DNA of 64,000 nucleotides, taken from the NCBI RefSeq assembly GCF_003610895.1, contig NZ_MCAS01000030.1:1-64000 (forward strand), read 5' to 3'. This document shows positions 43,838 through 53,523 of this stretch, piece by piece. Made by a program: the position numbers and the translations under genes. Origin of the DNA: Paraburkholderia fungorum (lineage in GTDB: Bacteria > Pseudomonadota > Gammaproteobacteria > Burkholderiales > Burkholderiaceae). Below the pieces are notes generated by a model that made no database searches, was not told the origin of the DNA, and worked only from the letters and a program-made list of their open reading frames with translations. How positions within the stretch are numbered: the stretch's first letter is position 1; each line of letters starts with the position of its first letter.

Positions 43838-44665
43838 TTAGAGGTCGGCCGGCAGCGGCGCACGCAGCCATTTCTGCGAAATCGCATTCATGGTGCCGTC
43901 CTTGCGGGCCTTGGCAATCGTTTCGTCGACTTTCTGCTTCAGACGCGGCTCGTTCTTGTTCAAACCGACGTGATCCGGCGAACTGAACAGCGAGAATTTC
44001 TGCTCGGGATCGTTTGCCGGATGACGCGCAAGAATGGTGGCGCCGACGTCGTTGCCGACTACCATCAACTGTACCTGACCAGAAAGAAACGCCGAAATTG
44101 CGCCGTTAGGATCGTCGAATCTTTTTATGGTCGCGCTGGGCGGCGCGATCTTGCTGATGCTCAGGTCTTCCAGGGTGCCGCGCGCGACCGAAATCGTTTT
44201 GCCGGCGAGGTCGGCCGCGTTCTTCACGGGCAGCGTCTTCGGACCGAAGACCGCGAGGTAGTAGGGCGCATAAGGCTGCGAGAAATCGATCACCTTTTCG
44301 CGCTCGGGCGTCTGGCCGACTGAAAGCAGCATGTCAGCCTTGTGGTCGGCCAGATAGGCCATCCGGTTGTCGCCCGTCACCTGCACGAGTTCGACCTTCG
44401 CGTTGAGCGCCTTGCCGATCAGATTGGCCACGTCGATGTCATAGCCCATCGGCTTCATGTCCGGGCCGATCGAGCCGAACGGCGGGTAGTCCTCGAATAC
44501 GCCGATCCGCACCGTTCCCGACTTGGCGATGTTGTCGAGCGCGTCCGCATGCGCGGCCGGCGACGCCAGGGCGCACAGCGCGCCGAGGCCGGTGAAGGCG
44601 AGCGTCGCGGCAAGGGTGGCGAAGACGCGGCGTGCGTTCGATTGGGCAACTTGGGGCTGATTCAT
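43838..44665 (-). CDS. Family-3 (amino-acid-type) ABC solute-binding protein
   Basis: A 275-residue periplasmic binding protein. The signal peptide spans about residues 1-41 (ALCALASPAAHADA). The SBP family-3 pattern follows: GTVRIGVFEDYPPFGSIGPDMKPMGYDIDVANLI, LSVGQTPEREKVIDFSQPY, and a C-terminal KARKDGTMNAISQKWL. The Arg/Asp positions typical of alpha-amino-acid recognition (TPEREK) are present, although Gly-Gln replaces the more common start of that motif. It is 54 bases downstream of the PotA-like ATPase gene. Confidence 0.88.
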   Translation of the reverse strand: MNQPQVAQSNARRVFATLAATLAFTGLGALCALASPAAHADALDNIAKSGTVRIGVFEDYPPFGSIGPDMKPMGYDIDVANLIGKALNAKVELVQVTGDNRMAYLADHKADMLLSVGQTPEREKVIDFSQPYAPYYLAVFGPKTLPVKNAADLAGKTISVARGTLEDLSISKIAPPSATIKRFDDPNGAISAFLSGQVQLMVVGNDVGATILARHPANDPEQKFSLFSSPDHVGLNKNEPRLKQKVDETIAKARKDGTMNAISQKWLRAPLPADL

Positions 44666-44718
44666 GGTCTTTCCTCTGTCGAAAACTCGTTATTGGAATG
44701 GGCTTCAGGATGAGCGTT

Positions 44719-45792
44719 TCAATGCGCCGCGCGGGCCGCGATCAGTTTGCACGCGTGCGGTGGCAGTTCTGCGATCACCGGCATGCCGAGCGTCAGTCCC
44801 GGCGTTTCGCGCGGCGTGGTCGCGGCAGTCAGGGTGAAACCCGCACAATCGATCGTGGCTTCAAGCGAGGCCCCCACGTCGCGAATAAACGTCACCGTGC
44901 CTGCAAGGCGATTCTGCCCGGCATCGGCGGACGCCGATTTGACGCACACGTCTTCCGGCCGGATCAGGAGGCGGATATCGCTGCGGGAATCCGGCACGCG
45001 CAGCGGTTGCGCAACCGCAATGCGCCTGCCGCCCGGCAGGCTGACGCCGCCCGCGCCGTCGTAGCTGACCGGCAGGATATTACCGAGCCCGATGAAGTCG
45101 GCGACGAATTCGCTGACCGGGTCGCGATAAATATCGAGCGGTTTGCCGACTTGCGCAATCCGGCCTTTCTCCATCACGACGATCTCGTCGGCCATGGTCA
45201 TCGCCTCGCGCTGGTCGTGCGTCACCATGATCGTCGTGATGCCGAGGCGTTGTTGCAGCAGGCGGATTTCGACCTGCATCGCTTCGCGCAATTTGGCGTC
45301 GAGTGCGGAGAGCGGTTCGTCGAGCAGCAGCAGTTTCGGTTGCGATGCAATGGCCCGCGCAATCGCCACGCGTTGCCGCTGGCCGCCGGAAAGTTGCGTG
45401 ACCGGCCGGTTCGCCATATGCGGCAACTGGATCAGCTCCAGCAATTCGGCCACGCGGCGCGCTTGCGCGTCTTTCGCGGTCTTGCGCAGCCTGAGCGGAT
45501 ACGCGACGTTTTGCGCGACCGTCATATGCGGAAACAGCGCGAGCGACTGAAACACCATGCCGAAGTCGCGCTGGTTGGCGGGCAGATGCGTGATGTCGCG
45601 GCCGGCAAAATCGATGCGGCCCGAGCTCGGCGTTTCCAGCCCGGCGATCATCCGCAAGAGCGTGGTCTTGCCGCAGCCGGACGGCCCGAGAAAGCACACC
45701 AGCTTGCCGTCGGGCACGCTCAGATCGACGCGGTCGACGGCGTGGGCCGCGTTGAAACGCTTGGTCACGGCCTGCAAGGTCAGATGGGTCAT
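44719..45792 (-). CDS. PotA/FbpC-type ABC transporter ATPase
   Basis: A 357-residue ATP-binding subunit with Walker A GPSGCGKTT, signature LSGGQRQRVAIARA, Walker B LLLLDEPLSALD and switch MVTHDQ. A C-terminal TOBE domain (about residues 240-350) marks it as the spermidine/iron/phosphonate class rather than the HisP class. The start at 45792 is chosen because the conserved MTHLTLQAVTKRF begins there. It energises the permeases at 45854 and 46759. It is the only ATPase for seven transporter genes. Confidence 0.92.
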   Translation of the reverse strand: MTHLTLQAVTKRFNAAHAVDRVDLSVPDGKLVCFLGPSGCGKTTLLRMIAGLETPSSGRIDFAGRDITHLPANQRDFGMVFQSLALFPHMTVAQNVAYPLRLRKTAKDAQARRVAELLELIQLPHMANRPVTQLSGGQRQRVAIARAIASQPKLLLLDEPLSALDAKLREAMQVEIRLLQQRLGITTIMVTHDQREAMTMADEIVVMEKGRIAQVGKPLDIYRDPVSEFVADFIGLGNILPVSYDGAGGVSLPGGRRIAVAQPLRVPDSRSDIRLLIRPEDVCVKSASADAGQNRLAGTVTFIRDVGASLEATIDCAGFTLTAATTPRETPGLTLGMPVIAELPPHACKLIAARAAH

Positions 45793-45853
45793 CGAATGCT
45801 CCAGCAAAAAGGCATCGTCGCGGCGGGAATCGGGAAGGTATTCAAAGCGATGC

Positions 45854-46762
45854 TCAAAGCGCCACGCCTTTGTCGCCGATCAGCTTCTCGAGCAGCCAGA
45901 TCAGCGCGAAGTCGATTACGACGATGAATACGGCGAAACAGAACACGGTCGGATCGAGCGACGACACCGTGCGGCTGTAGAGCCACACCGGCAGCGTCAT
46001 CGTGTCGATGCCATACAGGAAGAAGGTCACCGTAAATTCGTTGAACGAGACGATAAAGGCGAACAGCATGCCGGCGAGAATGCCGGGGCGCATGAGCGGC
46101 AGAATCACGTCGATCAGCGCGCGACCCGGGCTCGCGCCCATCACGCAGGCCGCTTCCTCGAACTCCGGGCCGATCGAGGCCACCGAGGCGGCACAATTTT
46201 TTACGGTGAACGGCAGCGCCAGAATCACGTGCGCGATGATCAGGCGGAATACGCCGAGTTCGATCGGCAGCACGTTGAACACCAGCAGCAGCGACAAGCC
46301 GAGCATCACCAGCGGATAGACGAGCGGCAGCGCCACCAGTTGTTCGACCGCGGGTTTGCCGCGAAAGCGGTAGCGGCTCAGTGCGTAGGCGGCGGGCACC
46401 GAGACGAGCGTGGCGATGAGCATCGTCGACAGCGCGACGATCAGGCTCGTGCTGAGCGCGGCGCCCATTGAGAGCGAGTCGCTCGCATCCGGCGAGACGA
46501 AGCTGTGCCACGCCGCGCGGTACCAATGCAAGCCGTAGGCGTGCGGCGGGAACTCGAGCGTGTCGGCCGCGCTGAACGACATCGTGATCATCGTCAGGAT
46601 CGGCAGCGCGGCGAGGAACAGCACAATGGCGGCGAGCAGCGCGGTGGCCTTGCCGAGCTGGCCAGGCATGGTGGTCGGCAAACGCGGCAAACGCGGCAGG
46701 CGCGGTGAGCGCGGTGAGCGCGATGGCGGCGTCAGGCGCGGAGTCTGGATCGGCGTGCTCAT
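45854..46762 (-). CDS. PotC-type ABC transporter permease
   Basis: A 302-residue permease with six helices and the coupling motif EEAACVMGASPGRALIDVILPLMRPGI. The cytoplasmic N-terminus is a repeated Ser/Arg-Pro-Arg/Leu segment (SPRSPRLPRLPRLP) encoded by five 9-base tandem units at 46678-46722. The start at 46762 overlaps the end of the previous permease by 4 bases. It pairs with that permease and the PotA-type ATPase. Confidence 0.88.
   Translation of the reverse strand: MSTPIQTPRLTPPSRSPRSPRLPRLPRLPTTMPGQLGKATALLAAIVLFLAALPILTMITMSFSAADTLEFPPHAYGLHWYRAAWHSFVSPDASDSLSMGAALSTSLIVALSTMLIATLVSVPAAYALSRYRFRGKPAVEQLVALPLVYPLVMLGLSLLLVFNVLPIELGVFRLIIAHVILALPFTVKNCAASVASIGPEFEEAACVMGASPGRALIDVILPLMRPGILAGMLFAFIVSFNEFTVTFFLYGIDTMTLPVWLYSRTVSSLDPTVFCFAVFIVVIDFALIWLLEKLIGDKGVAL
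46678..46722. repeat. In-frame 9-base tandem repeat, five units
   Basis: Units read gcaaacgcg twice, gcaggcgcg once and gtgagcgcg twice on the plus strand, inside the start of the PotC-type permease gene. Unit-number change would keep frame and alter the length of the cytoplasmic tail. Confidence 0.85.
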
Positions 46763-47739
46763 GTATGAGACCCCTCGGCAAGACGTTGTGTACGGCGCGC
46801 GAGGCGCTGCGACAGCGCCATCACGGTGAGCGTCGCGATCATCAACACGACCCCCGATGCGGACGCGGCGGGCCAGTTCAGCAAGGGTGCGACCTGATCG
46901 TGCACCAGCACGGCGAGCATCGGCACGCGGCGTCCGCCGAGCAGCAGCGGTACGGCGAATGCGCTGGCGTTGTACGCGAACACGAGCAGGGCGCCGGACA
47001 CGAGACCCGGCATGGCGAGCGGCAGCAACACATGACGCAGCGTTTGCCAACGCGTCGCGCCGAGCGTGGCCGCGGCTTCTTCATACGAGCTCGAGACCGC
47101 GCGCATCGCGCTCGACAACGGCAGCACGGCAAGCGGAAACGCCGTCTGAATCAACCCGAGCAACACGCCGTGTTCGCGGTACAGCCACATCACCGGGCGC
47201 TCGACCAGACCGCTGCCGAGCAGCGCGTGATTGAGCAGGCCCGCCGGACCGAGAATGATCAGCCAGCCATAACCTTGCAGCAGCAGATTGACGAGCAAGG
47301 GCAGCAGTACGCCCGCCAGCAACAGCCGCCGTGCGAGCCGTGATTGGGTGCGCGCCATGGCCAACGCGACCGGAATCGCCAGCAGCACGGCGCAGATCAT
47401 GCTCTGGAATGCGAGCTTCAGCGTGAGCCACAACGACTTCAGGAAATAGCCGTCGAGCAGATCGGCGTAGTTCTGCAGCGTGAAGCCATGCCATTCGTTG
47501 CCCTGGGTGCCAAAGCTCATCCGCAGCACGACGAGCGCTGCCGCGCCGAGTATGGCGAGAAATAGCAGGATCGGCGCGAGCAGAAGCCAGGGGCGCGCCC
47601 TTGCGAGCGCCGTGGACGCGGGTTCGTCCGGTGCGTCGGACGCGGCGCCGGGCGAACCGGGCGTGCCCGGCGCATCACCCGACGCCGCGTCCGACGCCGG
47701 CGAAACACGCCGCGAAAAGCGCGCGAGCATCGCGGTCAT
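46759..47739 (-). CDS. PotB-type ABC transporter permease
   Basis: A 326-residue permease with six helices and the coupling motif EEAAATLGATRWQTLRHVLLPLAMPGL. A 45-residue Ala/Pro/Ser/Asp-rich cytoplasmic extension precedes the first helix (RPWLLLAPILLFLAILGAA). I start at 47739 (MTAMLARF), which overlaps the solute-binding protein stop by 4 bases and suggests coupled translation. Family members move spermidine, 2-aminoethylphosphonate, iron or similar. Confidence 0.88.
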   Translation of the reverse strand: MTAMLARFSRRVSPASDAASGDAPGTPGSPGAASDAPDEPASTALARARPWLLLAPILLFLAILGAAALVVLRMSFGTQGNEWHGFTLQNYADLLDGYFLKSLWLTLKLAFQSMICAVLLAIPVALAMARTQSRLARRLLLAGVLLPLLVNLLLQGYGWLIILGPAGLLNHALLGSGLVERPVMWLYREHGVLLGLIQTAFPLAVLPLSSAMRAVSSSYEEAAATLGATRWQTLRHVLLPLAMPGLVSGALLVFAYNASAFAVPLLLGGRRVPMLAVLVHDQVAPLLNWPAASASGVVLMIATLTVMALSQRLARRTQRLAEGSHT

Positions 47740-48830
47740 GCCGAGAAAATCTCGGTATAGCGCTTGATCCACGCGGGCTGCACGACAGCGAGCGCCTTGT
47801 CGTCATGCAGGATCGCTTTCTCGGCGATCTGTTGCGGGCTCGGCACGAACGCGCGGCTTTCGGCGGGAATCACGGCTTTCGAATTGACCGGCCCGTTCAG
47901 CACGTCGGCCGCCATGCGGCCTTGCACGCCGGCGTCGAGCGAATGGTTGATGAAGGCGTGGATCAGATCGCTGTCGGCGGGATGCGACTTCGGGATCACC
48001 GTGAACATCAACTGCGTGGCGAAGCCTTCCTTCATGCCGTAGGTCACGCCCATTTTGTATTCGGGCTTGCGGATCTGGTCGGGGAAAAAGGCCGGCGAAT
48101 AGATGCCGCCGATATCGAGCGAACCGGTGCGGAACAGATCGGCCACCTGATTCGGATTTTCGCCGAGCGTCATCACGCGGTCTTTCAACTGCATCAGCTT
48201 CTTGAAGCCGGGTTCGATGTTCTGCTGCGAGCCGCCATTCATTTTCGCGGTGATGATCGCGAGGTCCACCGCTTCGGCCCATTCGGGCGGCGGCAGGAAC
48301 AGGCGTCCGGCGTACTTCGGATCCCATAGGGCTTCGTACGAAGAGGGCGCCGTTTTGACCGTCGACGTGTTGTAGATCAGCCCATCGGACCACAGCAGAT
48401 AGCCCACGCCGAAGCCGTTCGCGCCCGTGCGGTATTGCGCCGCGACGTCCTTCAGGTTCGGCAGCTTGTCGAGATCGGGCTTCATCAGCAGGCCCGCGTC
48501 GCCGAGACCTGCCGCGCCGACGCCAGCCAGCGTGATGACGTCATAAGTGGGGCGATCGCCCGCGGCCTTGACCTTGGCCACCATGCCGGAAGTGCCGTCG
48601 GCGCGGTCGGCGATGACCTTCGCGCCGGTCTTCGCCATAAACGTGGCGGCGATATTGCGCAACGCGGCGGCGCCGGTGTCGTCCGACCAGGTCAGCAAAC
48701 GCAGCGTCTTGCCGGAGAAGTTGTGCTCCTGAGCTCGCAGATTGACGAATGGCATCGGCAAGGTGGACGCCGCGAGTGCCGCGCCAATCGTCTTGATGGC
48801 CTGCCTTCTACCCCGTTTAATTTCCTGCAT
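47736..48830 (-). CDS. PotD/2-aminoethylphosphonate-type solute-binding protein
   Basis: A 364-residue periplasmic binding protein of the extracellular solute-binding family 1/8 type. The signal has a Tat-like RRQAIKTIGAALAASTLP. The body shows KTLRLLTWSDDTGAAALRNIAATFMAKTGAKV, YDVITLAGVGAAGLGDAGLL and a C-terminal IKRYTEIF. The start at 48830 has GGAG 8 bases upstream. It is the first gene of the cluster and is divergent from the LysR regulator at 49394. The ligand, for example a polyamine or aminophosphonate, is not determined. Confidence 0.87.
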   Translation of the reverse strand: MQEIKRGRRQAIKTIGAALAASTLPMPFVNLRAQEHNFSGKTLRLLTWSDDTGAAALRNIAATFMAKTGAKVIADRADGTSGMVAKVKAAGDRPTYDVITLAGVGAAGLGDAGLLMKPDLDKLPNLKDVAAQYRTGANGFGVGYLLWSDGLIYNTSTVKTAPSSYEALWDPKYAGRLFLPPPEWAEAVDLAIITAKMNGGSQQNIEPGFKKLMQLKDRVMTLGENPNQVADLFRTGSLDIGGIYSPAFFPDQIRKPEYKMGVTYGMKEGFATQLMFTVIPKSHPADSDLIHAFINHSLDAGVQGRMAADVLNGPVNSKAVIPAESRAFVPSPQQIAEKAILHDDKALAVVQPAWIKRYTEIFSA

Positions 48831-49393
48831 GGCGGTCTCCTGTGTTGAACGCCGGTTGCTTCGTGATATTCGCGCTGACCGCTGCCGCTGGATCGCCCAT
48901 TTGCGCTGCGTGTCATACCTGACTTCAGTGCCCAACCCCACGCGATACCGGATGCGTTGCGTGTTGATGCACTCTAGGTTTGCCAAAATCCCCCAACAAA
49001 CGAAATATGCGCATGGCGCGCATGACGGAATCTCATGGCCTGGTTCTCGTGCGATGCTAGCGGCGGTTTTGCGATGAATCGTGGGAACGCCAATCCAGTG
49101 GCGTATCGGGGTTAACGTCCATGATCTTTTTTGCGCCGGCGGGGTGAGGGGAGGTATGAGGAAAGCTCGGTTCTGGTGCGATGCCAGGCGGGATGTGCCC
49201 CGAGTCGGTGCAAGCGGCGGCGCTCAGGCGGGAATTGATCGTCGCGACATGAGCGAAACGCATGTGCGTTCGCTTGCGCGCCATTCGTGCAAGAACTTCT
49301 GATCGCGTATCCTGTGGGCTCAAGGGGCGTACTGGCATGTAACGCTGCCTGCGCACCCAATGATTTTTTCTGATCCCGGACTGGACTACTCCG
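48831..49393. promoter_or_regulatory. Divergent region between ABC cluster and LysR regulator
   Basis: A 563-base gap that should hold both promoters and the LysR operator. I did not find a clear T-N11-A palindrome. No gene was seen. Confidence 0.4.
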
Positions 49394-50287
49394 ATGCGAC
49401 GTCTCCCGCCGCTCAACGCGCTGCAGATTTTCGAAACCGTCGCACGGCACCGCAGCTTTACGCGTGCCGCGGATCACCTATGCCTGACGCAGGGCGCGGT
49501 GAGCCGCCAAATCATCGCGCTCGAGGACTATTACAAGTTTCCGCTCTTCAAACGCCACGCCAAGGGCCTGACGCTGACCGCCGAAGGCGAATTGCTATTG
49601 CCGGCGGTGAAAGAGAGCTTCGCGCGTATCGAGGAGATTTCGCTGCGCCTGACCCGGCAACGCACCGATCTCGCGCTGAAGGTGCCGACCTGCGTGATGC
49701 GCTGGATGCTGCCGAAGATCATGCGTTTCCAGGCTGAATATCCCGAGTTGCACGTGCAGATCACCACCACCTGGCAGCACGACGTCGACTTCCAACTCGA
49801 GCCGTTCGATGCGGCGATCATCTATGGTTCGTCGCCGGGTGTGGGCGTGCAGGCGGTGCCCTTGTTCGAGGAGCGTTTGACGCCGGTGTGCGCGCCCGAT
49901 CTGCTGAAAGACAAACCGCTCGGCGCGATTGCGGATCTGGCGCGTCATACGCTGCTGCATCCGACGCGCGACCATCGCGACTGGAAGATGTGGCTCGCCA
50001 AGGTGTGCGAGATGGATGCCGCGAATGCGCAGGCCATCGACGCGGAGCACGGCCCGAGCTTCGACACGCTCGACATGGCGACCAACGCTGCCTTGCAGGG
50101 TTTCGGCGTCGCCATCAGCGATCTCGCCTTGATCGACGAAGACGTTGCAGCGCGACGCCTCGTGCGGCCATTCGATACGGTGCTCAAGACCGGCTGGCGC
50201 TATTACTTCGTGTATCCGGATTCAGTCGCGCATCAGCAGAAGCTGAATCTGTTTCGCGACTGGATTGCGGCGCATTGGGAAGAGTAG
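49394..50287 (+). CDS. GcvA-like LysR-family regulator
   Basis: A 297-residue regulator. The N-terminal helix-turn-helix (PPLNALQIFETVARHRSFTRAADHLCLTQGAVSRQIIALE) matches the GcvA branch, and the effector domain includes FQAEYPELHVQITTTWQHDVDF. GcvA-type members commonly govern amine, amino-acid or aromatic catabolism genes. It is divergent from the seven-gene ABC cluster, which it probably controls. The calcium antiporter gene converges on it, 44 bases past its stop. Confidence 0.92.
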   Translation: MRRLPPLNALQIFETVARHRSFTRAADHLCLTQGAVSRQIIALEDYYKFPLFKRHAKGLTLTAEGELLLPAVKESFARIEEISLRLTRQRTDLALKVPTCVMRWMLPKIMRFQAEYPELHVQITTTWQHDVDFQLEPFDAAIIYGSSPGVGVQAVPLFEERLTPVCAPDLLKDKPLGAIADLARHTLLHPTRDHRDWKMWLAKVCEMDAANAQAIDAEHGPSFDTLDMATNAALQGFGVAISDLALIDEDVAARRLVRPFDTVLKTGWRYYFVYPDSVAHQQKLNLFRDWIAAHWEE

Positions 50288-50331
50288 GAGGCGTGCGTTG
50301 CTGGTAACACGCCGCCCTCTTGAGCCGCTTG

Positions 50332-51414
50332 TCAGGGCGCGAAAGACAGAAACAGATACGCCGCGAACAACGACAGATGGACGGCGCCTTGCAGGATCGT
50401 CGTGCGTCCGGAACTCAGCGTCAGGGTGCCGACCACCAGCGTGAGCATGAGCAGGACGGTTTCCTTGCCGTCGATACCGAGGATGAGCGGCTGGGCGGTC
50501 CACAAAAACACCGCCGCAACGGTTGGAATGGTCAAGCCGATACTGGCCAGCGCCGAGCCGAGCGCGAGATTCAGGCTGTTCTGCAAGCGATCGGCCCGCG
50601 CCGCGCGCACCGCGGCAAGCCCTTCGGGCAGCAGCACCAGCGCGGCAATGATGATGCCGACCACCGCCGGCGGCGCGCCGGCGTTCTGCACCGCCGTTTC
50701 CACCACGGGCGAGAGTACTTTCGCCAGCAACACGACTGCGACGAGGCACACCACCAGCAAGCCGCCGCTTGTCAGCGCCACGCCGATGCTTGGCGGGGCG
50801 GCATGAACGTCCTCGTCAGGAACGCCGGCAAGAAAGTAGTCGCGATGCCGCACGGTCTGGACGAACACGAACACCCCGTACAGCACCAGCGAGGACACGC
50901 CCGCGAACGCCAGTTGCGACGACGACAGGACTGGGCCCACGCTGGTTGTCGTGTAGTTCGGCATGACCAGCGTCAGCACGGACAACGAGGCGAGCACCGC
51001 CAGCGCGGCCGCGGCGCCACGGCTCTGAAAGTCCTGCTCGCGATGCCGGATGCCGCCCACCAGCAGGCAGATACCCACGATCCCGTTGCAGACGATCATT
51101 ACCGCGGCGAACACCGTGTCGCGCGCGAGGCCGGCTTTTTCCGGCCCGGACGTCAACATCACCGAAACGATGAGCGCGACCTCGATCACGGTCACGGCCA
51201 CTGCCAGCACCAGCGTGCCGAACGGCTCGCCGACGCGATGCGCCACCACTTCCGCATGGTGGACCGCCGTGAACACCGCAGCGCACAGCGCGACCCCAAT
51301 CAACGCGAGCAGCAGCCCGTTGCCCGGCAAGGCGTAGGCGGCGCCCAGCACGATCCAGGCGACGAAGGGAGCGGCAATGGTCCAGCGGGGTAAAGCGGTC
51401 GCGGGCGTGGTCAT
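50332..51414 (-). CDS. chaA: Calcium/sodium-proton antiporter
   Basis: A 360-residue CaCA-family exchanger with about eleven helices. The two alpha-repeat acidic motifs are visible: RVGEPFGTLVLAVAVTVIEVALIVS and AALVLLPEGLAAVRAARADRLQNSLNLALGSALASIGLTIP. It exports Ca2+ or Na+ in exchange for protons. The start MTTPATALPRW at 51414 is used; upstream residues lack membrane character. Confidence 0.9.
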   Translation of the reverse strand: MTTPATALPRWTIAAPFVAWIVLGAAYALPGNGLLLALIGVALCAAVFTAVHHAEVVAHRVGEPFGTLVLAVAVTVIEVALIVSVMLTSGPEKAGLARDTVFAAVMIVCNGIVGICLLVGGIRHREQDFQSRGAAAALAVLASLSVLTLVMPNYTTTSVGPVLSSSQLAFAGVSSLVLYGVFVFVQTVRHRDYFLAGVPDEDVHAAPPSIGVALTSGGLLVVCLVAVVLLAKVLSPVVETAVQNAGAPPAVVGIIIAALVLLPEGLAAVRAARADRLQNSLNLALGSALASIGLTIPTVAAVFLWTAQPLILGIDGKETVLLMLTLVVGTLTLSSGRTTILQGAVHLSLFAAYLFLSFAP

Positions 51415-51844
51415 TCGGAGCTTCCTTTCGTGGCGGGTTCTTGTTGCTTGTATCGGACTGGCGCGCTGCGGACAGACGGGCACCGGCAAGCTATGCGAGC
51501 GGGCGTGAGTGCTAAACCATCCTGTCAACAACGCGCCCTAACGCATTAAATTATAAAGGATAGTTTACGGCGGGCGAGGCTTTGTCAGCCTGCGGTACGG
51601 ATTGCGCCGGCGCAGTGGCGAAGGCAGGCAAGCGGCGGCTGTGCTGCATCCGAAGGATTGGGCCACGCAGCGTTGCGCGGAAAATGCCGGTCGGTTTCGA
51701 CGGCGCGGTTTCGATGGTCAATCGCCATCGGTCCACAACTGCCGGAATGGAAACTCGGGGAAACACGCTGGATATTTCAGTCCGGGCGCGCCGCTTTGTG
51801 AAAAGCATTGCGCCCGGTTGTGGCACTTAGGCCGGTGAGGCGGC
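51415..51844. other. Intergenic region, no gene seen
   Basis: A 430-base gap upstream of chaA and downstream of the BON protein, with a short AT-rich patch at 51544-51566. No RNA or gene was recognised. Confidence 0.4.
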
Positions 51845-52210
51845 TTACTGTCCGACCGGACGGATCGACAGGGCGTTCTTGACCGACGTTACGCCTGGCA
51901 CGGCTTGCGCGGCCTGGGTTGCCAGGTCGACTTGCGGTTGCTCAGGCACCGTGCCGGCCAGCGTCACCGCGCCGCTACGCGCGCGCACGGTAATGTTGGT
52001 CACCGTCAGACCCTTGGTCTTCGACAGCGCGCTGCGCACTTTGCGTCCCAGTGCCCGGTCGGCTTTCTTGACCGACTTGGCGCTGGTTGCCGACGAAGCA
52101 GCCATCGGGGCAGTTGTAGCAGTAGCATCGCTGCTTTGCGCGTACGTATTGATGGACGCCAGAACGATCAGCGCGCCGCCGACCATCTTGATTGCCTGGA
52201 ATGCTTTCAT
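51845..52210 (-). CDS. Exported BON-domain protein
   Basis: A 121-residue envelope protein. The signal peptide ends NTYAQS. One BON domain occupies about residues 54-118 (ALGRKVRSALSKTKGLTVTNITVRARSGAVTLAGTVPEQPQVDLATQAAQAVPGVTSVKNAL). BON proteins such as OsmY bind phospholipid or support envelope stability under osmotic stress. Single-domain form. No close operon partner. Confidence 0.88.
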   Translation of the reverse strand: MKAFQAIKMVGGALIVLASINTYAQSSDATATTAPMAASSATSAKSVKKADRALGRKVRSALSKTKGLTVTNITVRARSGAVTLAGTVPEQPQVDLATQAAQAVPGVTSVKNALSIRPVGQ

Positions 52211-52602
52211 TCAACTCTCTCCTGTTGTCATGAATACGACGGCCCGCGGATGGGGCCGGGGTACTGCGCCAGCGGTACTTCGGGATCAAATCTGAACGGA
52301 ACGTTGCTGCGAATCGTGCGACTTCCTGCAAACTGCGAGTTGATCAGGCGCGCTTGAACACGCATGCCGGCAAGGGCTGTGCTGCAGGCCGGAAACACAC
52401 GATACTCCAATTAGTGCCATGGTGATTGCGCCGCTGCCAGGAAGTGAGGTTTTGGTACAACGAATGGGCCGATGAATGCAGGCCGATGGCGCTTTATCAC
52501 TTTATCGCTTGATCCGGCGCGGGCGACGCGCTTTGGCGTGCCTGCCGGTTGCCCGCATCGCCCATTCATCGAACCTTGCGCTTAACGACCCAACCGGACT
52601 GC
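52211..52602. other. Divergent intergenic region
   Basis: A 392-base gap between the BON gene and the glycosylase gene. It must carry both promoters. No recognisable motif was found. Confidence 0.4.
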
Positions 52603-53250
52603 ATGCCGAACAAACCGCTGCCCATCCTCCCACTGCTTCGTGACGATTTGCCACCCGATACGGTCGCGCTGGCGCGCTTCATGGTCGGCAAATACCTGGT
52701 GCACGATCTCCCCGAAGGCCGTATGAGCGGCCGGATTGTCGAAACGGAGGCGTATCCGCTCGGCGATTCGACCAGCCATGCGTTTATGGGCCGCCGCCCG
52801 TATAACGGCTCGATGTTTCTCGCCCCCGGGCATGCGTATATCCGGCTCACGTACGGGCTGTCGTACATGCTGAATATGTCCGCGGAAGCGGAAGAGGTCG
52901 GCGCCGGCATTCTGATTCGCGCGATCGAACCATTGGAAGGTTTGCCGCTGATGGAAGCGCGGCGGCCTGGCGTGCCCCTGCGCGACCTCGCGCGCGGTCC
53001 CGGCCGGCTCACCATGGCATTTGGCATTGGTCAGTCATTCGACGGCCACGATCTTTGCAGCGGGCGCGACTTGTGGATTGGCGTGATAGAGACCGGGGAC
53101 GTGCCGATCGGCGTGACGACGCGCATCGGCTTGTCGCGCGAGATGCATCGGCCGCTACGGTTTTTCGAGCCTGGCAGTGTGTTCGTCAGCGGACCGCGAA
53201 AACTGTTGCTGCCGCCGCATGCGGACGCTTTGACCCGCACGCCAGATTGA
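52603..53250 (+). CDS. mpg: 3-methyladenine (alkyladenine) DNA glycosylase
   Basis: A 215-residue AAG/MPG-family glycosylase that removes alkylated and deaminated purines. The catalytic motif GRIVETEAYPLGD puts Glu49 at the active position (human Glu125). The family sequence continues SHAFMGRRPYNGSMFLAPGHAYIRLTYGLSYMLN, with LARGPGRLTMAFGIG later. The ATG at 52603 is preferred; an upstream TTG is less likely. It appears monocistronic. Confidence 0.92.
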   Translation: MPNKPLPILPLLRDDLPPDTVALARFMVGKYLVHDLPEGRMSGRIVETEAYPLGDSTSHAFMGRRPYNGSMFLAPGHAYIRLTYGLSYMLNMSAEAEEVGAGILIRAIEPLEGLPLMEARRPGVPLRDLARGPGRLTMAFGIGQSFDGHDLCSGRDLWIGVIETGDVPIGVTTRIGLSREMHRPLRFFEPGSVFVSGPRKLLLPPHADALTRTPD

Positions 53251-53523
53251 CGATCGAGGCCATGCAATGCGCTAGAACCCGCTCAGTGGCGGTGCTTTAC
53301 CGAAACATCAGACAGAAGGGTTACGATCCCGACAATTATTACGGTAAAGATCGGACTTCAGTCCTGCCCAGCCGTAAGTTCCGCCGCATTCTTGCGTTTT
53401 GAACAATTATGTATCTCGCAATTAAGGGTTTTCCCTTGATGACCGGGTGACTAGACTGAAGTCACTCGCTTCTCACATGGTGTGCCAAGCGAAGCAAAAA
53501 ACCAGGTCTGGAGGTAAGTCATC
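53251..53523. other. Promoter region of DUF4148 gene
   Basis: A 273-base gap, AT-richer at 53320-53440. CTGGAGG precedes the DUF4148 start. It lacks the GGAATAAA element found at the second DUF4148 locus. Confidence 0.4.
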
